Notes: generated by a model not told the origin, from the sequence alone. 64,000 bases of DNA from Streptococcus cuniculi (GCF_001921845.1 NZ_MSJM01000006.1:1-64000); one strand, 5' to 3'. Counted from the first letter of the stretch, positions 10,284 to 19,548 are shown. Translations and numbers: made by a program.

Positions 10284-11399
10284 TTATACATTAAAGCGGA
10301 ATTCCATAATATCGCCGTCTTGGACGATGTATTCTTTTCCTTCCTCACGGAGGCGTCCTGCTTCTTTGACGGCTTTTTCGCTACCATAGGTCATGAGGTC
10401 ATCATAAGACATGGTCACGGCGCGGATAAAGCCTTTTTCAAAGTCTGAATGAATGATACCAGCGGCTTGTGGCGCTTTGATACCACGTTTAAAGGTCCAA
10501 GCCCGCACTTCTTTTTCACCTGCTGTAAAGTAGGTTCCTAGACCTAGCAAATGATAGGCAGCTCGCGTTAACTTATCGACACCTGACTCTGTTAAGCCCA
10601 TAGCCTCTAAAAATTCAGCTTTATCAGCTTCATCTAGTTCTGAAATTTCTTCTTCTGCACGCGCAGAAATCACGACCACTTCTGCATTTTCTGTCGCAGC
10701 AAAATCACGGATTTGCTTCACATACTCAATATTATCTGGATCTGCGACTTCATCTTCGCTGACGTTTGCCACGTAAAGCACTGGTTTGGTTGTCAGAAGG
10801 AACAAGCCTTTCACGACTTTTTGTTCTTCTTCCGTAAAGTCAATCGTCCGAGCAGATTTGCCATCTTCTAAGACTGGTTTAATTTTTTGTAAAACGTTAA
10901 ATTCTGCTACAGAATCCTTATCCTTTTGGGTACGCGCCATTTTTTCCACACGCGCATAGCGTTTGTTGACACTCTCCAAATCAGCCAAAATCAATTCTAG
11001 GTTAATAGTTTCAATATCAGCCATCGGATCGACAAAGGCTGATTCACGACCTTGTTCCCGCATGACATTTTCATCATCAAAGGCACGGACAACGTGGACA
11101 ATTGCATCTACCTCACGGATATTGGCCAAGAATTTATTTCCCAGACCTTCCCCTTTAGAAGCCCCTTTGACAATTCCTGCGATGTCTGTAAATTCAAAGG
11201 TCGTTGGGACGGTCTTTTTAGGGGTAATCAATTCTGTTAATTTCTGCAAGCGCTCATCTGGCACTTCGACCATTCCGACATTGGGGTCAATGGTCGCAAA
11301 AGGATAGTTTGCTGCTTCTGCTCCTGCTTTTGTAATTGCATTAAATAGGGTTGATTTTCCAACGTTTGGCAAGCCAACGATACCTGCTGTTAAAGCCAT
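10284..11399 (-). CDS. ychF: Redox-regulated ATPase YchF (OBG family)
   Basis: P-loop protein of the Obg group that prefers ATP and associates with ribosomes. The G1 motif GLPNVGKST is at residues 8-16, and the C-terminal TGS domain is visible (RAWTFKRGIKAPQAAGIIHSDFEKGF). The 371-residue length is standard. It is the first gene of the leftward pth-mfd-divIC run and follows the dgk/DUF951 genes at a distance. Confidence 0.97.
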   Translation of the reverse strand: MALTAGIVGLPNVGKSTLFNAITKAGAEAANYPFATIDPNVGMVEVPDERLQKLTELITPKKTVPTTFEFTDIAGIVKGASKGEGLGNKFLANIREVDAIVHVVRAFDDENVMREQGRESAFVDPMADIETINLELILADLESVNKRYARVEKMARTQKDKDSVAEFNVLQKIKPVLEDGKSARTIDFTEEEQKVVKGLFLLTTKPVLYVANVSEDEVADPDNIEYVKQIRDFAATENAEVVVISARAEEEISELDEADKAEFLEAMGLTESGVDKLTRAAYHLLGLGTYFTAGEKEVRAWTFKRGIKAPQAAGIIHSDFEKGFIRAVTMSYDDLMTYGSEKAVKEAGRLREEGKEYIVQDGDIMEFRFNV

Positions 11400-11568
11400 T
11401 TCTTATTCTCCATTCAAAAATTTCAATCACACCTATTATAGCAGAAAAATTTGAAAAAAGCTTGCTAAATAGCAAGATAAGTAAGGATAAATTCAACCAC
11501 CACACAATGCTTTGAAACTAGTTTGAAAAATAGTGAACCAATTCTACTACGCAAAAAATAAAAAAATA

Positions 11569-11577
11569 TGCTATACT
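11569..11577 (+). promoter_or_regulatory. Extended -10 promoter of the DUF1307 lipoprotein gene
   Basis: TGCTATACT is an extended -10 box (TG-N-TATACT); no convincing -35 box is seen, as is common for this class. It lies about 28 bases before the start codon. Confidence 0.55.
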
Positions 11578-11604
11578 ATTCTTAGAAAATAAAGGGGGGA
11601 CCTT

Positions 11605-12111
11605 ATGAAAAAAACAATTACTACTACACTCAAACTTATGTTTTCTTTGCTATCCATATTTTTATTAGTGGCTTGCGCAAAGAGTGAGACCAAAGAAGAA
11701 GCTAGCTACTTCCAAAAAATTGATAAAACCACAAAATCTGATTCTCGTTTGACTTATTACCATAAAGGAGATGATGTAGTCCACCAAACAGCAGAAAATA
11801 CTGTTTATTACAGTGCTTTTGGGACAAATGATAAAAATGTAGTCAAAGAACAACTAGAACCAGTTTCAGCTCTTTATGCAAATAAAAAAGGTGTTACTCA
11901 CACTATAGATTATCAAGATGAAAAATTAGTTGAAACATTAGAAATCGATTATACCAAGGTTGATTTTTCTGAACTCAAAAATATTCCTGGTATGATTTTT
12001 GAGAGTAACGCAAAAGATGTCAAGAAAATCAGCTTTAAATCAAGTACGGCTTTACTGGAACAAAATGGTTTTAAAAAAGTTCAAGATGGCAAATTTGAAT
12101 CCCTAGATTAA
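11605..12111 (+). CDS. DUF1307 (YehR-like) lipoprotein
   Basis: 168-residue secreted lipoprotein. The signal peptide ends in the lipobox LLVAC (Cys about residue 24), followed by a DUF1307-like domain resembling E. coli YehR; the function is not established. AAAGGGGGGA lies before the ATG. It is alone on the plus strand inside a long minus-strand block, has its own extended -10 promoter, and is closed by a bidirectional terminator, so it is an independent unit inserted between ychF and the DUF951 gene. Confidence 0.82.
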   Translation: MKKTITTTLKLMFSLLSIFLLVACAKSETKEEASYFQKIDKTTKSDSRLTYYHKGDDVVHQTAENTVYYSAFGTNDKNVVKEQLEPVSALYANKKGVTHTIDYQDEKLVETLEIDYTKVDFSELKNIPGMIFESNAKDVKKISFKSSTALLEQNGFKKVQDGKFESLD

Positions 12112-12113
12112 CC

Positions 12114-12143
12114 AAAAGAGGAGTGCTTGGCACATCCTCTTTT
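12114..12143. terminator. Bidirectional terminator
   Basis: AAAAGAGGA-GTG / CAC-A-TCCTCTTTT forms a stem with A and T runs on both flanks, so it can serve the lipoprotein gene on the plus strand and the DUF951 gene on the minus strand. Confidence 0.8.
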
Positions 12144-12336
12144 ATGATACGATTTTTTTCAATTTTCTCTCAAAATCATGCCGGCTCATCATGACCAAGT
12201 GATCGCAATTGGTACAGCGGATTTTGATGTCTGCTCCTAGGCGCATGACTTCCCAGGCATTTGCTTTTTTCCCCGTTGATTTAATGACACAGGCATGGGG
12301 CTTTTTCATTTCCACGATACTTCCTAATTCGTACAT
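12142..12336 (-). CDS. DUF951 family protein
   Basis: 64-residue protein starting at MYELGSIVEMKKPHAC (12336), where GGAAAGGAA lies upstream; the longer frame overlaps the upstream gene and is unlikely. The spaced cysteines (one in PHAC, two in RCTNCDH) suggest a small zinc- or nucleic-acid-binding fold. The family (YyzM in Bacillus) is regularly found beside dnaN or ychF in Firmicutes. Function unknown. Confidence 0.85.
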   Translation of the reverse strand: MYELGSIVEMKKPHACVIKSTGKKANAWEVMRLGADIKIRCTNCDHLVMMSRHDFERKLKKIVS

Positions 12337-12338
12337 CT

Positions 12339-13247
12339 TTATTCCTTTCCAAGATAATAATAACGTGTTTGACATCTGATGGTTACTTGTTCTATGGTCT
12401 GTAGTTCCCCATCAACTTGTGCAACGGTTTCATGCGGTACTATTAGCCTGACCCTTTCTGCTGTCATATGCTGCAAGAAAGGAGACGCCTTGTGGCGTTT
12501 GACTAGCAAGGCTAACAGAGCCCTAATACGCTGGCTGATGGAGCTTGCTGACACATAGACAAGGTCCATCTGCGATTTGGTCACATGGGCTTCTGGCCAA
12601 ATCATAATCCCTCCACCAAAATAGGTGTTATTCGCAATCGACAGAAAAAAGAGATGGTCCAATGCTACTGTCTGATGGTTCGTTTCCACAACAACTGATA
12701 ATTGCAAAGGATTTAATAAGCTAAGAACGCCAAAGAAAAGATAGGTGAGCTTACCGATTTTGAGGCGATTAAACCACCTTTTGACCGCTGAGTTTTCTGA
12801 ATGTGCAATGACACGCGCCGGATAGCCAATATCCAAACTATTGACCACTACGCCGCTTGGAACTTCTAGTACACAAATGGGTAGAGGTGCTGTTTCCAGT
12901 AAATTCTCCATGACCTGCTGCCAATTTTTAATTCCTGTAGCACGCGCAAAATCATTTCCTGAGCCAGTTGGATAATAGGCAAAAGGGAAATCTTTAGGCC
13001 AAATGGAAAGGACTTTGGACAAGGTCCCATCTCCACCCAGAATCAAGAACCGGTCACTCTCCTTCCGAAACACTGATAAAATCGTTTCTACTTGCGCATA
13101 TTCGTCGTTTTTACTAGTCGTCAGGTAAGATTTTATCTCGACCTGTGGATAAGCTGCTTGAATATCTCTGATGATAGTAACAGCCTTCCCATTTCCTGCC
13201 CTAGGATTAGCTAAAATATATACAATCATATCCCTAATCGTTTTCAT
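12339..13247 (-). CDS. Diacylglycerol kinase / sphingosine kinase family protein
   Basis: Lipid kinase of the DgkB/YegS/LCB5 family, about 300 residues. It has the nucleotide-binding NPRAGNGKA near the N-terminus, the catalytic GGDGTLSKV, and GSGNDFAR. In Gram-positives such enzymes recycle diacylglycerol released by lipoteichoic acid synthesis, but the substrate here is inferred. Two starts are possible: 13247 or MIVYILANP at 13229; neither has a strong ribosome-binding site. It lies between dnaN and the DUF951 gene, an arrangement I associate with the S. suis group. Confidence 0.85.
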   Translation of the reverse strand: MKTIRDMIVYILANPRAGNGKAVTIIRDIQAAYPQVEIKSYLTTSKNDEYAQVETILSVFRKESDRFLILGGDGTLSKVLSIWPKDFPFAYYPTGSGNDFARATGIKNWQQVMENLLETAPLPICVLEVPSGVVVNSLDIGYPARVIAHSENSAVKRWFNRLKIGKLTYLFFGVLSLLNPLQLSVVVETNHQTVALDHLFFLSIANNTYFGGGIMIWPEAHVTKSQMDLVYVSASSISQRIRALLALLVKRHKASPFLQHMTAERVRLIVPHETVAQVDGELQTIEQVTIRCQTRYYYLGKE

Positions 13248-13267
13248 TTTTACCCTAGTATAACATA

Positions 13268-13291
13268 AAAAGAGGTCAAATGACCTCTTTT
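13268..13291 (-). terminator. Terminator after dnaN
   Basis: Stem AAAAGAGGTCA / TGACCTCTTTT with a two-base centre, followed by T residues on the minus strand. It separates dnaN from the kinase gene. Confidence 0.85.
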
Positions 13292-13298
13292 ATAAAAA

Positions 13299-14435
13299 CT
13301 AATTTGTGCGGACTGGTGTGATCAGTTGGATAAAATCAATTTCTTCTGTATTTGGCACAAGGGTAAAGGGACGAACTGGTGAAATAAAGCTGATCTTGAT
13401 TTGTTCACTATTAGCTGCTTTTAGGGCATCAATCAGATAGGTTGGGTTAAAGCTGATGACCAAGTCCTCTCCTGTTACTTCTAACGTATCCAATTCTTCG
13501 TTTACCCGACCAACTTCTGGTGAATACACGTGAGCTGATACTTGACCGCCTGTAATTTCTAATTTTACGGTACCATTTTGAGTGGCATTTGATAGCAAAC
13601 GGGCCCGCTCCATAGCTTGACGGAGTTTTGCAGTATCAAAAATAGCTGTTGTATTAAATTCTGTCGGAATCAAACGGTCAGTATCAGGATAGGTTCCTTC
13701 AAGCAAACGAGTATAGAAACTGATATGCTCGCTTCTAAAGAGCATTTGGTTGTTTGAGAAGAACACTTCTACCGTCTCAATATCATCTGTGAAAACAGTG
13801 ACAAATTCACGTAGAGAACGGCTCGGAATGACCACATTGAAGTTATCCCCAGATTTATCCAAGGTTAATTTACGTTGGCTCATCCGATGAGAATCTGTCG
13901 CAACTGTTTTCAAGTATTTATTTTCTGTAAGAACAAAGTGAACACCTGTCAAGATTGGACGGCTTTCTTGGGTTGAAGCTGCAAAGGCTGTCTCGTTAAT
14001 GGTCTCTTTCAAGACGCTGGTTTTGAGAATAAGCGGTTCAGCAGTTGACACTTCCTGCAAGCGAGGATATTGCTCTGCCTCTTTTCCTTTCAAGGTAATT
14101 TCTGATTTACCACTGGTTAAAACGATTTGTTGCTGCTCGATTTCACGGACATCTAAGACAATATCAGGTAGGCTTGAAACAACGTTGATAAAGAAAGAAG
14201 CCTCTAATAGGATAGAACCTGGCGAAGAAATCAACAAACCAGCATTTTCATCTTGGGTTGCAATGAAGTTTTCAATGGAAATTTGACCATTTGATCCAGT
14301 TAAGGTAATACCTTCAGTAGAGACTTCCATTTTTACAGTTGATAAGATAGGAATAGCATTTTTACTACTGATTGCCCGCTTGGTAATGGTAAGAGCCTGT
14401 AAAAATACAGTTTTATTGATAGAAAATTGAATCAT
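13299..14435 (-). CDS. dnaN: DNA polymerase III beta sliding clamp
   Basis: Ring-shaped processivity clamp of the replisome. The 378 residues show the three-domain clamp pattern and end with the conserved PVRTN tail, close to the hydrophobic pocket that binds polymerase and other partners. AAGGAGAATCC lies before the ATG. It follows dnaA, with a 184-base spacer that contains DnaA boxes. Confidence 0.98.
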   Translation of the reverse strand: MIQFSINKTVFLQALTITKRAISSKNAIPILSTVKMEVSTEGITLTGSNGQISIENFIATQDENAGLLISSPGSILLEASFFINVVSSLPDIVLDVREIEQQQIVLTSGKSEITLKGKEAEQYPRLQEVSTAEPLILKTSVLKETINETAFAASTQESRPILTGVHFVLTENKYLKTVATDSHRMSQRKLTLDKSGDNFNVVIPSRSLREFVTVFTDDIETVEVFFSNNQMLFRSEHISFYTRLLEGTYPDTDRLIPTEFNTTAIFDTAKLRQAMERARLLSNATQNGTVKLEITGGQVSAHVYSPEVGRVNEELDTLEVTGEDLVISFNPTYLIDALKAANSEQIKISFISPVRPFTLVPNTEEIDFIQLITPVRTN

Positions 14436-14493
14436 GGATTCTCCTTTATTTATATATTATAAGATTAGTAGTAATAGTAGGCTCTGTGTATTC

Positions 14494-14567
14494 TGTGGAA
14501 AACAGCCTGATAGCGCGTGTTTCTTTGAAAAATACGATGTGCATAGCTTGTGGAAAACTGTGGATAT
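14494..14567 (-). other. DnaA box cluster between dnaA and dnaN
   Basis: Three close matches to the DnaA box lie in this spacer: TGTGGAAAA (14494-14502 and 14549-14557) and TGTGGATAT (14559-14567). In many Firmicutes the origin is split by dnaA, and this would be the second (dnaA-dnaN) half that brings the unwinding region into the complex. Confidence 0.7.
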
Positions 14568-14619
14568 TTCTCACAAGTTATCCTCATACTCGTCAAAAAT
14601 CAAATTCTGATATAGAGTA

Positions 14620-15957
14620 TCAGTTTCGAATTTTGTTTTTGATAGTAGTTAGTTCAATTTCGAGATTTTCATCGTCTGAGAGCATATTTTTGATTTTATT
14701 ATGCGCGTGCATGACGGTTGTATGGTCGCGATTGCCAAATTCTTTCCCGATTTTTGGGAGAGAATTGTCGGTCATTTCACGTGCAAGATACATAGCCACC
14801 TGTCTAGCATGGACAATATTTTGAACACGTTTTGCCCCTTTGATTTCTTTGAGGCTAACCCCGTAAAATTCTCCTACTTCATGCTGAATGGTCTCAATCG
14901 CAATAACCGTATTGACAGGGTTTGTCTGTTTTCGAGCTCGAATAGCTTCCGCTGCGACATCAACGGTAATTTCAGTCAGATGTTTCACACTAGCTAATAG
15001 ATGAATATCTTTTAAGGCGCCTTCTAGGTCGCGGACATTGGAATCAAATTGCCCTGCTAGATAAGAGAGAGTATCGTCTGTAAAGTCATAAGGATATTCT
15101 TCACATTTATTGCGCAAAATGGCGATACGCGTTTCTAAATCTGGCGGTGTAATATCCGTTGTTAATCCCCATTTAAAGCGCGTTACAATCCGTTCTTCCA
15201 GATTATCCAAATAGTCAGGATTACGGTCACTGGTTAAGACGATTTGCTTATTTTTATCGTAAAGTGCATTAAAAGTATGGAAAAATTCTTCCTGAGTAGA
15301 GGCCTTGTTTCGTAAAAATTGAATATCATCAATGAGTAGAAAATCTAAATTCCGATAGATTTCTTTGAATTGCTCCATCTTATTTAAGCGAAGATGATCT
15401 AGAAAGTCATTGATAAAGGTTTCTGTTGAAACATACTTGATACGGGCATTTGGATTATTTTCTAAAGCCTTATTTCCAATTGCGTTTAAGAGATGGGTCT
15501 TTCCTAAACCAGGTCCCCCATAGATAAATAGAGGATTATAGTAAATTCCTGGATTATCAGCAACCCCTAAAGCCCCAGCCTTTGCCATCTGATTATTAAT
15601 TCCTTGGACAAAATTTGCAAAGGTATATTGAGGTTTGATATCTGGGTGAGGAGCTTGTTCTTCTTGCAGCTGCACTACTGGCTCACTGACTATAGCCTGT
15701 TCAGGGGCATCTGTGGTAAATTGATAGTCAATAGCAATTTGGCTATCAAAGATTTCGAATCCCGCAGTGATGAGAATATCTTTTAAATTTTGATCCCAAA
15801 AGAGCTGTTTATAAGGGCTGTCTAAGAATATCTGCGCTCGGTTTGAAGCGATATCTAGTAATTGGGCATTTTCAACGTAAAAATCATAGGCTCCTTGGTT
15901 GAGCTTGGCTTTAGCCAGCTGAAGAACCCTGCTCCAAAATGTTTGCTTCTGGTCCAC
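14620..15957 (-). CDS. dnaA: Chromosomal replication initiator DnaA
   Basis: AAA+ initiator that binds DnaA boxes and melts the origin. The 445 residues carry domain I (about 1-85), a linker, Walker [12 protein letters not shown] (about 148), Walker B LLIDDIQF, and the domain IV helix-turn-helix with the signature DHTTVMHAH near the C-terminus, which reads out the DnaA box. It is flanked on both sides by box clusters and probably autoregulated through them. Confidence 0.99.
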   Translation of the reverse strand: MDQKQTFWSRVLQLAKAKLNQGAYDFYVENAQLLDIASNRAQIFLDSPYKQLFWDQNLKDILITAGFEIFDSQIAIDYQFTTDAPEQAIVSEPVVQLQEEQAPHPDIKPQYTFANFVQGINNQMAKAGALGVADNPGIYYNPLFIYGGPGLGKTHLLNAIGNKALENNPNARIKYVSTETFINDFLDHLRLNKMEQFKEIYRNLDFLLIDDIQFLRNKASTQEEFFHTFNALYDKNKQIVLTSDRNPDYLDNLEERIVTRFKWGLTTDITPPDLETRIAILRNKCEEYPYDFTDDTLSYLAGQFDSNVRDLEGALKDIHLLASVKHLTEITVDVAAEAIRARKQTNPVNTVIAIETIQHEVGEFYGVSLKEIKGAKRVQNIVHARQVAMYLAREMTDNSLPKIGKEFGNRDHTTVMHAHNKIKNMLSDDENLEIELTTIKNKIRN

Positions 15958-16182
15958 TTTTTCCCCTCTCTTTCTATTTGATTTGGTCTTACTAGTGTAT
16001 CATAAAAGAATAAAGTTTTCCACAACTTTATTCTTTTTCCACACGGTTTATAATAGTTTTCCACAAGTTGTGTATAATATGGGAAATTACTTGTTTTTCT
16101 AGAGGATTGGACAAGTTTTTAGTGTGAATAACCCTGTTCATCAATTAATTGTTTCCACACTAGTTTATAATGGTGTGGATAA
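15958..16182. other. oriC, main DnaA box cluster
   Basis: Between dnaA and parB there are TTTTCCACA at 16016-16024, 16035-16043 and 16057-16065, GTTTCCACA at 16151-16159, and a perfect TGTGGATAA at 16174-16182, the last within the 3' end of parB. The surroundings are AT-rich. Genes diverge at this point toward ftsH on the left. This is the bacterial origin layout; the exact unwinding element cannot be fixed by eye. Confidence 0.85.
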
Positions 16183-16924
16183 TTCGTTCGAATTCTTCAG
16201 CATTTTTAAAGGAAATGGATAGGGTGCCACTGCCATTTTTTTTCTGTTGAATGTCAACAACTGTTCCCAGTAGTTGCTGGAGATTTTCTTCTGCTTCTTT
16301 GACAAAGAGATTTTTGCTAGGTTGAATTGTTTTTGTTTTTTTGGTGGATAGGGCTGCTTCTAAAGCGCGGACACTTAGCTCTTTTTCAAGAATAGTATGG
16401 AGCCACTGCTCTTGCTCTTTTGCCTGATAAGGAATTAGGAGTCTAGCGTGTCCTTGTGATAGTCTTCCTTCTTCTACTGCTTGAATCAAGGGAGCAGATA
16501 GCTGCAATAGGCGCAGAATATTGGTGATATAAGGTCGTGATTTGCCCATGATTTGTGCAATTTCATCGTGGGTCAAGCCTTTTTCAATCAAGCGCTGATA
16601 AGATGTCGCTTCTTCAATTGGATTAAGGTCAGAGCGCTGCAGATTTTCAATAATAGCTTGAGAGAGCAAGTCATCATCAGACAAGTCTTTGACGACCACA
16701 GGAACGGTTGTCAAACCTGCCAATTGGCTGGCTCGAAGTCTCCTCTCTCCTGCTAATAATTCGTAGCCGATAATGGCTGATTTTCGGACAATCAAGGGCT
16801 GAATTAGACCATTTTCTCTAATCGATAGGGCCAGTTCTTCTAGCTTTTCTTGATCAAAATGAATCCGTGGTTGATAAGGATTAGGGCTGATGTCAGTGAT
16901 TGCAATATAACGTAGTTCTTCCAT
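16160..16924 (-). CDS. parB: Chromosome-partitioning protein ParB (Spo0J)
   Basis: CTP-dependent clamp that loads at parS and recruits SMC to the origin. The N-terminal ParB/Srx fold with ISPNPYQPR (about 10-18), the GERRLRAS motif of CTP-binding ParB proteins, and the central helix-turn-helix (ThDEIAQIMGKSRPYITNILRLL) are present in 254 residues. No parA is nearby, as is normal for streptococci. It lies downstream of htrA, with a terminator hairpin ending 15 bases before its start. Two parS sites are in this window. Confidence 0.96.
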   Translation of the reverse strand: MEELRYIAITDISPNPYQPRIHFDQEKLEELALSIRENGLIQPLIVRKSAIIGYELLAGERRLRASQLAGLTTVPVVVKDLSDDDLLSQAIIENLQRSDLNPIEEATSYQRLIEKGLTHDEIAQIMGKSRPYITNILRLLQLSAPLIQAVEEGRLSQGHARLLIPYQAKEQEQWLHTILEKELSVRALEAALSTKKTKTIQPSKNLFVKEAEENLQQLLGTVVDIQQKKNGSGTLSISFKNAEEFERIIHTIIN

Positions 16925-16938
16925 ACGTCCATCTTAGC

Positions 16939-16973
16939 AAAAAAAAGCTCACTTTACAATGATGTAAAGTGAG
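16939..16973 (-). terminator. Terminator between htrA and parB
   Basis: CTCACTTTAC (16948-16957) pairs with GTAAAGTGAG (16964-16973) and is followed on the minus strand by eight T residues. It stands only 15 bases before the parB start, so parB transcription arriving from htrA must pass it. Confidence 0.88.
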
Positions 16974-16980
16974 TAATTAC

Positions 16981-18180
16981 CTAGTTTGAAAGGTCTTCTG
17001 TTGAATTGGTCAACTTGATGTCAATTGTGTTTTCTTTTCCGTGGCGAGAATAGGTAATGGAAATGGTGTCACCAACGGTATGTTTATACAGGGCACTTTG
17101 CAGGTCGCTGATGCTTTCAACCGTTTCACCGTCAATCTTGGTAATGACATCGTACTGTTCTAACTGACCGTCTGCTGGTAGGCCTTTTTGAGTAGAAAGA
17201 ACGACGATACCAGCTTTTAAGTTATCATCTTCAATACCAGCTTTTTGGCGTTGTGTAGTCGAAAGATTGCTTAAATTAGCCATTTTAATTCCTAGTGCTG
17301 GACGGATAACTTTCCCATTTTTCTCTAGTTGATTGATGATGTTGACTGCATCATTTGCTGGAATTGCAAATCCCATTCCTTCTACAGCAACTCCTGCTGC
17401 TGAATTGGAGCTAGAAGTAATTTTGCTAGAGGTAATTCCGATGACCTGTCCCTGAATATTGATAAGAGGTCCACCTGAATTACCAGGATTGATGGCTGTA
17501 TCGGTTTGAATGGCATTGGTTGAAATAGTCTGACCATCTTCTGACTTGGATGTTACTGTACGACTAAGACTAGAGACGATTCCCTGCGTTACTGTATTGG
17601 CATAGATACTCCCTAGCGGGCTACCAATCGCAATGGCTGTTTCTCCGACTTTAATCTTGTCGGAATCTGCAAATTCAGCAACGGTTTTCACCTTATCAGC
17701 TGCGATTTTAATGACGGCAATATCTGCGTAAGTATCTGATCCAATCAACTCTCCTTCTACTTTTTCACCTGAAGCCAGTTGGATATCGATTTTTTCAGCT
17801 CCTGCAATGACGTGCGTATTGGTGACAAGATAGGCAAATTTGTCTGTTTTTTTGTAAATAACTCCAGAACCTTCTCCAGCAACGGCTAAATCATCTGAAT
17901 TGTCATTTTCTTCTAAAATAGAACGATAACCATTATCACGTGGTGTTTGATAGTTAATGACAGATACTACCGCATTTTGTACTTTTTCAACAGCTGAGGT
18001 TGTTGAATTTTCATTATTGTATTGTACCTTACTAACGATTGTCTGCTCGTTCTCTTTTTTAGTTTCAACGACTTGTGTTGGCTGCTTGGTTGTTTGAAAT
18101 ACGGGAGCGGCTAAGGCTCCTGCTAATCCTCCAGCAAATCCAAGTACAAGTATGAGTAGATATTTTACGATTTTTTTCAT
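16981..18180 (-). CDS. htrA: Serine protease HtrA/DegP
   Basis: Surface protease for misfolded secreted proteins, important in stress tolerance and in limiting competence. Start chosen at MKKIVKYLL (18180), 11 bases from GGAGG. One membrane segment anchors the N-terminus (residues about 4-24). The trypsin-like domain has the catalytic serine in GNSGGPL, with His in TNTHVIA and Asp in TYADIAV, and a C-terminal PDZ domain (GIVVLSTQKGLPADG). The promoter carries a CiaR site, so it belongs to the CiaRH regulon. Confidence 0.97.
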   Translation of the reverse strand: MKKIVKYLLILVLGFAGGLAGALAAPVFQTTKQPTQVVETKKENEQTIVSKVQYNNENSTTSAVEKVQNAVVSVINYQTPRDNGYRSILEENDNSDDLAVAGEGSGVIYKKTDKFAYLVTNTHVIAGAEKIDIQLASGEKVEGELIGSDTYADIAVIKIAADKVKTVAEFADSDKIKVGETAIAIGSPLGSIYANTVTQGIVSSLSRTVTSKSEDGQTISTNAIQTDTAINPGNSGGPLINIQGQVIGITSSKITSSSNSAAGVAVEGMGFAIPANDAVNIINQLEKNGKVIRPALGIKMANLSNLSTTQRQKAGIEDDNLKAGIVVLSTQKGLPADGQLEQYDVITKIDGETVESISDLQSALYKHTVGDTISITYSRHGKENTIDIKLTNSTEDLSN

Positions 18181-18225
18181 ACAGATATTTTCCTCCGACA
18201 TTTTGGTTCATCATAACCCTATTTT

Positions 18226-18257
18226 CTTAATTATAACTTAAAATGATAAAAAAGCAA
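18226..18257 (-). promoter_or_regulatory. htrA promoter with CiaR-binding site
   Basis: On the minus strand the sequence TTTAAG-TTATA-ATTAAG (18242-18226) matches the CiaR repeat (NTTAAG-N5-WTTAAG) exactly in spacing. The -10 box TATAAT (18235-18230) lies between the two half-sites, and TTGCTT (18257-18252) may be the -35 box. In S. pneumoniae htrA is a known CiaR target. Confidence 0.85.
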
Positions 18258-18275
18258 TCCACAGGTTGTGGATAA
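18257..18275. other. Additional DnaA boxes before rlmH
   Basis: ATCCACAGG (18257-18265) and a perfect TGTGGATAA (18267-18275) stand back to back in the htrA-rlmH spacer. They may extend DnaA binding outside the main cluster. Confidence 0.5.
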
Positions 18276-18354
18276 CTTAGAAAAATCCTGTTAAAGTAGG
18301 CTATTACTAAACATTTATCAGTTGCATTTAGAGTGAATATGATACAATAATAGT

Positions 18355-18834
18355 ATGAAAATAAAAATGATTACAGTTGGAAAGTTAAAGGAAAAATACC
18401 TCAAGGATGGGATTGCTGAATACGTCAAACGCTTGAGTCGTTTTGCAAAAATCGAGATGATTGAATTAGCTGATGAAAAGACACCTGATAAGGCCAGTCT
18501 AGCTGAAAATAAGGCTATTTTAAAAAAAGAATCTGAACGCATTTTAGCAAAAATCAACGAACGTGAATATGTGATTGCCTTAGCCATTGAAGGAAAACAA
18601 TTTGCTTCAGAAGATTTCAGCCAGTTAGTGTCTGATACCATGGTCAAGGGCTATTCTGATATTAGCTTTGTCATTGGTGGTAGTTTGGGCTTGCATGAGA
18701 CGGTTAAAAAACGGGCCAATCTTTTGATGAGTTTTGGACTCCTTACCCTACCTCACCAATTGATGCGTCTGGTTTTGATTGAGCAAATCTATCGATCCTT
18801 TATGATTCAACAAGGAAGTCCTTATCATAAATAG
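18355..18834 (+). CDS. rlmH: 23S rRNA pseudouridine-1915 N3-methyltransferase
   Basis: SPOUT-class methyltransferase that methylates pseudouridine 1915 in helix 69 of 23S rRNA. The 159 residues match the family from the [16 protein letters not shown] start through [11 protein letters not shown] to the C-terminal [16 protein letters not shown]. It is the gene normally next to htrA at streptococcal origins. Its stop codon lies inside the parS site that begins at 18833. Confidence 0.97.
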   Translation: MKIKMITVGKLKEKYLKDGIAEYVKRLSRFAKIEMIELADEKTPDKASLAENKAILKKESERILAKINEREYVIALAIEGKQFASEDFSQLVSDTMVKGYSDISFVIGGSLGLHETVKKRANLLMSFGLLTLPHQLMRLVLIEQIYRSFMIQQGSPYHK

Positions 18835-18848
18835 TTTCACGTGAAACG
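18833..18848. other. parS site (ParB-binding)
   Basis: AGTTTCACGTGAAACG matches the parS consensus TGTTTCACGTGAAACA at 14 of 16 bases, with the palindromic core TTTCACGTGAAA intact. It lies about 2.5 kb from oriC, in the short gap between rlmH and the DUF1275 gene. Confidence 0.88.
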
Positions 18849-18858
18849 TAGGAGTAAT

Positions 18859-19530
18859 ATGTCAATAAACAAGGAATATCAAGTATTTGAAGGGTTACGA
18901 ATTGCAACGGCTTTGACTTTTATCAGCGGTTATCTAAACGCTTTTACCTATGTTACTCAGGGAGGTCGATTTGCAGGGATTCAATCAGGTAATATTATCA
19001 TGTTATCCTATTACTTAGCAAAAGGTGAAATATCACAGGTACTTAGCTTTCTAAACCCTATTTTTTTCTTTGTATTGGGACAATTTATTGTCTATCTCTT
19101 GAAGCGGAAATTGAAAAAAAATCGGTGGATATGGCATTTCTGCAGTAGCTTGTTGATGACTGCTTTTATCATTCTGGCAATTGTGATTTCTCCTTTTGTA
19201 GGTCCATTTTTCACCATGGCGACCCTAGCTTTTGTAGCTTCTATTCAAATTGGAACTTTTCAAAAATTACGAGGAGCCCCTTACGCCAATGTCATGATGA
19301 CAGGAAATCTAAAAAATGCAGCTTATCTGTGGTTTAAAGGATGGATGGAGCATGATAAAATCCTTCGCAAAAGAGGACAGGAAACGATTCTGATTTTAGC
19401 TAGTTTTAGCGTTGGTGTAATTGTTTCAACGCTTCTTTCCCTAAGATTTTCCGAATATGGACTTATCTATGTCTTGATTCCAGCCCTATATGTCAATTAT
19501 GAATTATGGAGAGAAAAAAGCCTAGCATAG
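18859..19530 (+). CDS. DUF1275 (YoaK-like) membrane protein
   Basis: 223-residue integral membrane protein starting at ATG 18859, with AGGAG four bases upstream. Five to six membrane segments are visible, and GYLNAFTYVTQGGRFAGIQSGN is the DUF1275 signature. The function of this family is not established; transport has been suggested. Its 3' end forms one arm of a terminator. Confidence 0.85.
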   Translation: MSINKEYQVFEGLRIATALTFISGYLNAFTYVTQGGRFAGIQSGNIIMLSYYLAKGEISQVLSFLNPIFFFVLGQFIVYLLKRKLKKNRWIWHFCSSLLMTAFIILAIVISPFVGPFFTMATLAFVASIQIGTFQKLRGAPYANVMMTGNLKNAAYLWFKGWMEHDKILRKRGQETILILASFSVGVIVSTLLSLRFSEYGLIYVLIPALYVNYELWREKSLA

Positions 19531-19542
19531 AAGCTAGGCTTT
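19517..19542 (+). terminator. Terminator of the DUF1275 gene
   Basis: AAAGCCTAGC and GCTAGGCTTT pair around a six-base loop; the stem includes the DUF1275 stop codon. Confidence 0.8.
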
Positions 19543-19548
19543 ATCAGA

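Noticed and set aside
14773..14788. parS-like sequence CATTTCACGTGCAAGA in dnaA
   Set aside because: Only 12 of 16 bases match and the right arm is lost.
16948..16973. TTTACA-N4-TGTAAA within the htrA-parB hairpin
   Set aside because: Here the pattern is part of a longer 10-base terminator stem with a T run, so an operator is not required.
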